Below, in pieces: positions 43,601 to 48,215 of a DNA stretch of 48,215 bases. This DNA comes from an uncultured Bacteroidota bacterium (GTDB taxonomy: Bacteria > Bacteroidota > Bacteroidia > UKL13-3), in the NCBI GenBank assembly GCA_903897855.1, contig CAIUDH010000089.1, positions 1 to 48,215 of the forward strand, in the 5' to 3' direction. A model generated the notes under the pieces. It had not been told where the DNA came from. It saw only the letters and a list, made by a program, of their open reading frames with translations, and made no database searches. Both the position numbers and the translations under genes were made by a program. Each line of letters opens with the position of its first letter. The stretch's first letter is position 1.

Positions 43601-43985
43601 AAAGCCGGGTGTTTCAGGCATTTCGGCCAAGGGGTCGGCACTCATTTTAGATAGTGCCAGTATAGGTTTGGACAATAGTTTTGAATTGATGCAGGATTTA
43701 TTCAGCGATATCAGCAATGGTAACGGTGCCATCGTTATTAGTGCTGCCGGTGGTAAAGAATATGCCTTGGAAAGTGATCAATGGAATAATGGCGTATTTA
43801 CCTATTGTGTACTCAATGCCCTGAAAAATGGCGCCGCCGATACCAACCAGGATAAAAAAACGACCGTCGTAGAATTAAAAAATTATGTGAGTTCACAAGT
43901 CCAGTCGCTTACCGGAGGAAAGCAAAAACCGACCTCTCGAAAAGAAAACCTGGAGAATAACTGGGAGGTATGGGACGAGAACTAA
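40617..43985 (+). CDS. Secreted WD40-repeat/caspase (peptidase C14) fusion protein
   Basis: An 1,122-residue exported protein. Signal peptide KNLFPFFLLLAYAASAQ; WD40 propeller repeats from about 20 to 645 (for example GSGDNTIKLWNVSNG at the start and SGSLDTQIKIWDI at the end), probably two propellers; a linker to about 845 that includes an Ig-like stretch (LKSVNIWVNDVPVYG); and a C-terminal caspase-like domain from about 850. The latter starts YFIGVGISHYKNTDF and shows the catalytic His927 in LSLSGHG and Cys977 in LLLVDACHSG, so it is intact. Target and trigger are unknown. The export signal argues against a cytoplasmic abortive-infection role unless the signal is misread. Confidence 0.92.
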   Translation: MKNLFPFFLLLAYAASAQQPETLIQLGHSDRVRCVSVTPDAKFAVTGSGDNTIKLWNVSNGQLIRTFNGHHGLVYAVQISNDGKSVYSCSWDDKRTLKWDALTGKILKQYINYASPVSVIALSHDTKLLACAAPDGVLILNTSDFTLRRKISIAKPTLIKFSPEDTRLYIATDEYKKETILCYSISNGMLLNSLPSLYGAESFDLSNDKIVVSNYKEIICLNLNTKQKIYSIAKDSFKITTVCMNKIGHMIAYGLEDGTILTAMLDGTLLKDVNGTIVKFEKKHTGILNQLQFSDDDKFLITASNDWSSKVFSVNTGKVVRNLTSRSEYIQSLCLSGSGNFLSFASGHLETGNHIGVWDLQRGKLFPFYPKEEVNSFFSQVAFSPRNKTIAAANINGNLSWYSFPYNGNIGKMTIGDAPVTCVAITPNGKNYLAGTKEGKLIFWRPDRNKSETIEADKSGIASLGISPDARAIALGTLDGKLLLYDYESKTILRKIESHSANTGYYDTSNVMAYGSVTSMSMDGHFAQRYASIMSVAFSADSKLIAACGGNWIKIYDAGTGQMMTHIKVYGAGFCTLNFSADGKYLCSGGADFKVRIYETSNGALLKTFVGHQNEVRSVLFSANQKYLISGSLDTQIKIWDIVGEKELLSYVVMQGGEDYVITNPQGYYYATKGAAKVLSFRIGNEIYPFEQFDLKYNRPDIILNDISKLAFANEKNNQNVPLIKSYYVAYQKRLKRAGFEESELGSTFHVPTITLNGSDLPLSTKHPWITFKIKAEDNLYQLKSVNIWVNDVPVYGVKGMLIRGKSYDGLSTIELGSEKNKITVSCMNEKGVESYKESFEIVFEGGVINYKTYFIGVGISHYKNTDFNLKYAAKDVTDLSKMLEPKNVTVVLLTDENATKENILKVKELLMKTSVNDKVILSLSGHGLLSKDLDFYYATYDVDFVHPETNGLLYDDLESILDGIPARNKLLLVDACHSGEVDKSENIQVADGPPKPGVSGISAKGSALILDSASIGLDNSFELMQDLFSDISNGNGAIVISAAGGKEYALESDQWNNGVFTYCVLNALKNGAADTNQDKKTTVVELKNYVSSQVQSLTGGKQKPTSRKENLENNWEVWDEN

Positions 43986-44076
43986 CCTAGGAAGTACAGG
44001 ACAAGAATCTGCTTCAAATTTGTTTGGAGCCTATTCCAATATTTATTTTAAACACGGCAATGCCCGGTTTATGCAA

Positions 44077-45753
44077 TTATTTCTTACGGGCATACTTTAA
44101 AATCAAAATGTTTTGAGGATTCGGGGTTACCTCTGTTATATTATTTTGTAACAAGCGAAAGGTCTTATCATAAAAAAGCGTTACCACAGGGGCGTTAGCG
44201 ATTATGATGTTTTCCATCTCTGCATAATAATGATATTGAATACTGTCGTTCGTTTCTTGCACCGCCTTCTCATACAAAGCATCGTACGCTGCATTTTTAA
44301 AGTGAGTATAATTAGGCCCGTCGGGACAAAAGTTTTTACTGTAAAACACCCCGAGATAATTTTCGGGGTCGGGGTAGTCGGCAATCCAGGAAGCCCTAAA
44401 AAACAAGGCACGACCTTTATTGATAAGCCCTCGGTTGAAACTGTTTTGATTGACTTCAATTTTTAATGAGATTCCGATTTTCGCCAATTGGTTTTGTATC
44501 AATACAGCCATATCCAGATATTGTTGGATGGTGTAAAGGGGCAACTCCATTTGCTTTTTTTCAAGTCCTGCCAGTCGCATATAATAGTTGGCAGAATCTA
44601 AATTAAACGTATATCCTCTAATCTCTTTTTCGTCGAGTAGCGGAAACCCGATGGGTGTGAACCCTCTATTGGCGGGCATTCCAATATTATTGCGCAAATA
44701 ACTCACCAACTCATTACGATTGATGGCAAAGTTTATGGCTTTTCTGAAATTCACCTGTCCAGTAGCATTTTCTTTTACAAAGGCCGAAGTATCATCTACT
44801 AAAAACCCCATATACTCCGTGTTTAGATAAGGAAGGCTTTGCAAAATAAATTTATCCTGGTATTTCGCTTTCAGCGTTCCATCTTTATGTAATATTTCAT
44901 CCTTGAAATTACTTTCTAAACCGTTAAAGAAATCTAGCTCCCCTTTCGTAAAAGCGAGGAAGGCTGCGAGCTTATTATCGATAAAAGAGATAGAAATGGC
45001 CTCTAAATAGGGCAGTTTCACTCCGGCACTATCCGTTTCAAAATAGTTTTTGTTTTTATGTAAGATCAGTTTCACCCCTTCATCCCATAAAAAAAACTCG
45101 AATGGGCCCGTGCCCACGGGATGACTTCTAAAATCTTTACCCCAATATAAAACACTTTCGTGAGGAACAACACAGCAATAGCTTTGTGTAAGCAATCTTA
45201 AAAAAGGGCTGTATGGTTGTTTTAGTTTTATGATAAAGGTAGTATCGTTTGCGGCTTCAAAACCACCCTCTGCATTTGCCCTATCCACCATTCCTAAAGC
45301 CCAGGCTCCAGGGGAAGCGAGCTTTTTATCTAACAAACGCTCGAAACTATATTTAAAATCAGAGGCGATAACAGTTCGTCCTTTACAGTAGGCATCTTGA
45401 TGAAAATGCACGTCGTTGCGTAAATGAAAAGTATAGCGCGTTTTGGTTTCATCCACTTCCCAGCTTTTTGCAATGCACGGCATTATTCGCATTTGGCCAT
45501 CCATCTGCACCAAACCATTGAACAGTTGATTGATGAGCCAGGTATTGGGTTGTGTTCTGGCAAAAGCCGGATCGAGTGAGGTAAGTTGACCGTCTTCGTT
45601 ATAACGAAATACATTCTTGTCGTTATGTAAATTATTATTGCATGAGAAACAGTAAAAAGTAAGCAACAGCGCCAACATCAAAGGGCGTGTTTTACCCAAG
45701 GCTATTCTCGAAGAAAATGTGCCGAAATACCGATTTGATTGCTTAAAATTCAC
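44077..45753 (-). CDS. Oligopeptide ABC-transporter substrate-binding lipoprotein (SBP_bac_5)
   Basis: A 558-residue family 5 extracellular solute-binding protein (OppA/DppA type). N-terminal hydrophobic stretch LMLALLLTFYCFSC with a lipobox Cys, so membrane-anchored outside the cytoplasm. Family marks: GQLTSLDPAFARTQPNTWLI, LVQMDGQMRIMPCIAKSW, TFHLRNDVHFHQD, NFRKAINFAINRNEL, and FFRASWIADYPDPENYL. The first codon is GTG at 45753; an ATG at 45678 is possible but would leave a signal without a basic start. No permease or ATPase genes are adjacent, so it must work with a transporter elsewhere. Confidence 0.88.
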   Translation of the reverse strand: MNFKQSNRYFGTFSSRIALGKTRPLMLALLLTFYCFSCNNNLHNDKNVFRYNEDGQLTSLDPAFARTQPNTWLINQLFNGLVQMDGQMRIMPCIAKSWEVDETKTRYTFHLRNDVHFHQDAYCKGRTVIASDFKYSFERLLDKKLASPGAWALGMVDRANAEGGFEAANDTTFIIKLKQPYSPFLRLLTQSYCCVVPHESVLYWGKDFRSHPVGTGPFEFFLWDEGVKLILHKNKNYFETDSAGVKLPYLEAISISFIDNKLAAFLAFTKGELDFFNGLESNFKDEILHKDGTLKAKYQDKFILQSLPYLNTEYMGFLVDDTSAFVKENATGQVNFRKAINFAINRNELVSYLRNNIGMPANRGFTPIGFPLLDEKEIRGYTFNLDSANYYMRLAGLEKKQMELPLYTIQQYLDMAVLIQNQLAKIGISLKIEVNQNSFNRGLINKGRALFFRASWIADYPDPENYLGVFYSKNFCPDGPNYTHFKNAAYDALYEKAVQETNDSIQYHYYAEMENIIIANAPVVTLFYDKTFRLLQNNITEVTPNPQNILILKYARKK

Positions 45754-45766
45754 GTAGGATAAAAAT

Positions 45767-45774
45767 CAAAAATA
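45767..45774 (-). promoter_or_regulatory. -7 box of the oligopeptide-binding protein gene
   Basis: Minus strand TATTTTTG, exact TANNTTTG, 13 bases before the GTG at 45753. Confidence 0.45.
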
Positions 45775-45816
45775 TTATAAAATAAGCGATTAACATTTTT
45801 TTACTTTTAAACATCC

Positions 45817-45824
45817 TATTTTTG
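45817..45824 (+). promoter_or_regulatory. -7 box of the small secreted protein gene
   Basis: TATTTTTG, exact TANNTTTG, 8 bases before the ATG at 45833, so the leader is very short or absent. Back to back with the box at 45767-45774 in a 79-base divergent gap. Confidence 0.45.
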
Positions 45825-45832
45825 AAGCTGTG

Positions 45833-46270
45833 ATGAAAAATTTATTGCTGTTCTTTTTCCTGCTCATCGCAGGGGTGCTCACAGCACAGGATAATATAGA
45901 GGTTACCGTTGGCGACAGTGTGGAACTCTTAAAACCAGCTTATACCACCAACTATAAAAATATCGATTACTTAGTTAAAACCCGATGGATCGACACCAGC
46001 ACCGCCTGGCAATGGGAAACGGGTGTGGATTTTTACGAATACTTTTTTAGTAAAGGCGATTTCGATGGAAAACGTTGCCCCACCACGCACCAAGGTGCAA
46101 AAGCACGCATCAGTGCCATACAGCATTATCCCGACTCCACCGGTAAGACTACAGGCCGTACTGTATTTTTTTGTACTCCCAACTGGAACAAAAGAGCCCT
46201 GTTTTGGGTAGAAGCAGAAGCCGCTTTGGAAGATGGGGAAGTGAGGGTGATCCATCGAAGGCGAAAGTAA
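45833..46270 (+). CDS. Small secreted protein, function unknown
   Basis: A 145-residue exported protein: signal peptide KNLLLFFFLLIAGVLTAQ, then a mixed alpha/beta domain with DYLVKTRWIDTSTAWQWETG, FFSKGDFDGKRC and RTVFFCTPNWNKRALFWVEA; the two Cys (in KRCP and FFCTP) could form a disulfide. I do not recognise the family. A GTG directly before the ATG is a possible alternative start. Confidence 0.7.
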   Translation: MKNLLLFFFLLIAGVLTAQDNIEVTVGDSVELLKPAYTTNYKNIDYLVKTRWIDTSTAWQWETGVDFYEYFFSKGDFDGKRCPTTHQGAKARISAIQHYPDSTGKTTGRTVFFCTPNWNKRALFWVEAEAALEDGEVRVIHRRRK

Positions 46271-46311
46271 TGGCTCGCTCAATGAATGAAAATTAGCACT
46301 ATCGAAAGCTT

Positions 46312-47595
46312 TTAGTAGCCATATTTTTCTTTCCAGAGGTTTCTTAGATTATCGCTCACCGCTTGCTCACGCACATTCTTTCCGGGCTGATAAAGTGTAG
46401 TGCCTGCAAGGGTTTCGGGGAGATATTCCAAATCGGCGAAATTATCTTCATACGCATGGGCATACTTATATTCCTTCCCATAATTCAGGTCTTTCATCAA
46501 TTTTGTAGGGGCATTACGAAGGTGCAATGGCACCGGGGCATCGCCAGTTTCTCTCACTAAACTCAAAGCCTTTTCGATGGCCATATAAGCACTGTTACTC
46601 TTGGCTGAGGTAGCAAGATAGATGGCGCCGTGCGATAAAATAATTCGGGCCTCAGGCATGCCAATGGCGTGAACAGAAGTATATACATTGTTTGCCATGA
46701 CCAGCGCTGTGGGATTGGCCATGCCTATATCCTCGCTAGCCAAAATGAGCATACGGCGTGCAATAAAAAGAGGATCCTCTCCGCCTTCCAACATTCGAGC
46801 TAAATAATACACCGCCGCATTGGGGTCGCTGCCCCGCATCGATTTTATAAAGGCAGAGATGATATCATAATGCTGTTCACCACTTTTATCGTACAAAGCC
46901 ATTTTTTGCTGCACAATATTTTCCACCAACTCATTGGTAATATTTTTATCCTCTCTGTGTTCAATACCACTCACCACAATTTCCAATACATTGAGCAGTT
47001 TACGCGCATCGCCGCCACTTAATTTCAATAACGCCTCACTCTCTTTGATGGTCACCTGCTGCGACTGAAGCCATGTATCGCGCTCCAGTGCTTGTTTTAA
47101 TAACAGTTCAAGATCTTCTCGCTGTAGATGTTGCAATACATATACCTGACATCTGGAGAGTAATGCCGCATTCACTTCGAAGGAAGGGTTCTCTGTAGTG
47201 GCTCCAATTAATGTCACTGTTCCTTTTTCAACCACTCCCAATAAAGCATCTTGTTGCGATTTATTAAAACGATGTATTTCATCAATAAATAAAATAGGCC
47301 GAACCTTGGAAGCAAATAAATCATGTGCATTTGTTTTTTCAATCACTTCACGAATCTCTTTGACGCCGGAGTTAATGGCACTTAATCCAAAGAATGGTCG
47401 CTTCAAGGTACGGGCAATGATATTGGCAAGAGTAGTTTTGCCTACCCCGGGCGGCCCCCAGAAAATCATACTCATGATATTGCCGCTTTCAATGGCATTG
47501 CGCAGCACCGCTCCTGGTCCAATTAAATGCTGTTGCCCTACCACTTCATTTAAATGATTGGGGCGCATACGCTCGGCAAGAGGAATGGGTTGCAT
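46312..47595 (-). CDS. rarA: Replication-associated recombination protein A (AAA+ ATPase)
   Basis: RarA/MgsA, related to the clamp loader and to human WRNIP1, acts at stalled replication forks. The 427-residue product starts MQPIPLAERMRPNHLNEVVG, the usual family N-terminus; the longer frame from 47667 is rejected. Walker A GPPGVGKT at 47-54, Walker B LFIDEIHRF at 102-110, sensor 1 GATTENPSFEV, then the tetramerisation region with MRGSDPNAAVYYLARMLEGGEDP and RMLILASEDIG. Complete. Confidence 0.95.
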   Translation of the reverse strand: MQPIPLAERMRPNHLNEVVGQQHLIGPGAVLRNAIESGNIMSMIFWGPPGVGKTTLANIIARTLKRPFFGLSAINSGVKEIREVIEKTNAHDLFASKVRPILFIDEIHRFNKSQQDALLGVVEKGTVTLIGATTENPSFEVNAALLSRCQVYVLQHLQREDLELLLKQALERDTWLQSQQVTIKESEALLKLSGGDARKLLNVLEIVVSGIEHREDKNITNELVENIVQQKMALYDKSGEQHYDIISAFIKSMRGSDPNAAVYYLARMLEGGEDPLFIARRMLILASEDIGMANPTALVMANNVYTSVHAIGMPEARIILSHGAIYLATSAKSNSAYMAIEKALSLVRETGDAPVPLHLRNAPTKLMKDLNYGKEYKYAHAYEDNFADLEYLPETLAGTTLYQPGKNVREQAVSDNLRNLWKEKYGY

Positions 47596-47793
47596 GGAAG
47601 CAAAGATAAATGAAGTGGGAGAGTTGTGCGCACATAAATTTAACCTCGACCAGTAGCTCAAAGCCATGGCGAGTTATTGAGTATTTGAGGCACTGAATCC
47701 AACATCTCACTTTTTTTGGTTTCAAATTTTTTTTATAAAGGCCGCTTCCTTGCAGCTAAACACAAAAGCCAATTAGGGATATTACTGTATTCA

Positions 47794-47820
47794 GCTCCAT
47801 CGGAGCGACCTGTTTGTCGC
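47794..47820. repeat. REP double hairpin beside the RAYT gene
   Basis: GCTCC-ATC-GGAGC (47794-47806) overlaps directly with GCGAC-CTGTTT-GTCGC (47805-47820). Position 35 bases before a REP-associated tyrosine transposase gene is the expected location of its cognate REP. Confidence 0.65.
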
Positions 47821-47829
47821 AAATTGTAT

Positions 47830-47837
47830 TACATTTG
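47830..47837 (+). promoter_or_regulatory. -7 box of the RAYT gene
   Basis: TACATTTG, exact TANNTTTG, 17 bases before the ATG at 47855. Confidence 0.45.
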
Positions 47838-47854
47838 CCTCAATAAATAATCTT

Positions 47855-48215
47855 ATGGCAAACACCTATTCACAAATCTACATTCAGCTGATCTTCGCTG
47901 TGCATGGAAGACAAAGCCTCATTTCTAAATTTCACAGAGAAGAACTTCAACAGTTTATTACTGGTATTGTTCAAAAAAGAGAACAAAAAATGTTGTCCGT
48001 TTTTTGTATGCCCGACCATACCCACCTGCTGATCGGTTTGAACCCTAAAACCGCTGTTTCTGACCTCGTCAGGGACATTAAAGCGGGCTCTTCAAAATAT
48101 ATTAATGATCGCCATTGGTTAAATCAAAAGTTTAGCTGGCAGGCAGGTTTCGGAGCATTTTCGTATTCAAAAAGCCAAATCGATCGGGTGGTAAAATATA
48201 TTTTGAACCAAGAGC
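47855..48215 (+). mobile_element. REP-associated tyrosine transposase (IS200/Y1 HUH family), 3' end outside window
   Basis: The first 120 residues of a Y1 transposase-like protein; the frame is open to the window end. It shows the HUH metal motif in FCMPDHTHLLIGL (His-Thr-His), a preceding YIQLIFAVHGR strand typical of the group, and a candidate catalytic Tyr in FSYSKSQIDRVVKYI. With the REP hairpins just upstream and no IS200 end elements seen, a domesticated RAYT that handles REP sequences fits better than a free IS200 element, but the right side is not visible. Confidence 0.85.

Noticed and set aside
40617-43985. WD40-caspase as part of a phage-defence operon
   Set aside because: It has a signal peptide and its neighbours (WG-repeat protein, peptide-binding lipoprotein) are not defence genes.

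Overview
The window is chromosomal DNA of a Bacteroidota bacterium. Evidence: promoters of the phylum type (TTTG, about 19-20 bases, then TANNTTTG, e.g. before rpsT and the TPR gene), weak or absent Shine-Dalgarno sequences, moderate-to-low GC, and typical gene families (S46 dipeptidyl-peptidase, thioester alpha-2-macroglobulin, WG-repeat protein, ECF sigma factor paired with a beta-barrel protein, a REP-associated transposase with REP hairpins). The gene content suits a Chitinophaga/Sphingobacteria-like free-living heterotroph, but the genus cannot be fixed from sequence reading alone.

Layout. 1-5.0 kb: lpxB (cut by the window edge), a small membrane protein and surE in one minus-strand operon, divergent from purQ; then a nitronate monooxygenase-like flavoprotein, two small envelope proteins and comB. 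5.1-7.0 kb: an ECF sigma factor followed by a protein that seems built to span both membranes (inner-membrane helix, disordered linker, outer-membrane barrel). 7.0-9.2 kb: xerD, divergent from aroQ and an overlapping LPS-type glycosyltransferase. 9.2-13.2 kb: a secreted DUF4468-like protein, an M1 aminopeptidase lipoprotein and an M20 amidohydrolase. 13.2-15.6 kb: two phosphoglycosyl transferases of different fold and a DedA protein. 15.9 kb: rpsT with a clear promoter and terminator.

16.3-26.9 kb holds a nitrogen-storage cassette: cyanophycin synthetase (cphA), divergent cyanophycinase (cphB), and an isoaspartyl peptidase able in principle to split the beta-Asp-Arg dipeptides that CphB releases. 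A 1,900-residue alpha-2-macroglobulin lies between the last two. 26.9-34.2 kb: an M13 metallopeptidase lipoprotein, a GreA-like small protein, a hairpin- and repeat-rich non-coding block, a TPR protein, an S46 peptidase with the Arg that marks Asp/Glu-specific DPP11 enzymes, and cytidine deaminase. A tRNA-Arg(CCG) at 34.4 kb is followed by a perfect 13-bp inverted repeat and about 2.3 kb of lineage-specific small membrane and lipoprotein genes.

36.9-48.2 kb: low-specificity threonine aldolase, a DbpA-like DEAD-box helicase, a nine-repeat WG protein, a secreted WD40-caspase fusion, an oligopeptide-binding lipoprotein, a small secreted protein, rarA, and the start of a REP-associated tyrosine transposase (RAYT) with its REP double hairpin just upstream.

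Taken together (inference): several exported peptidases plus an oligopeptide-binding lipoprotein suggest growth on protein or peptides, and the cphA-cphB-isoaspartyl peptidase set would store and recover surplus Arg and Asp nitrogen. The most unusual items are the cyanophycin cassette, the sigma factor/dual-membrane protein pair, the WD40-caspase and the repeat block at 29.6 kb.
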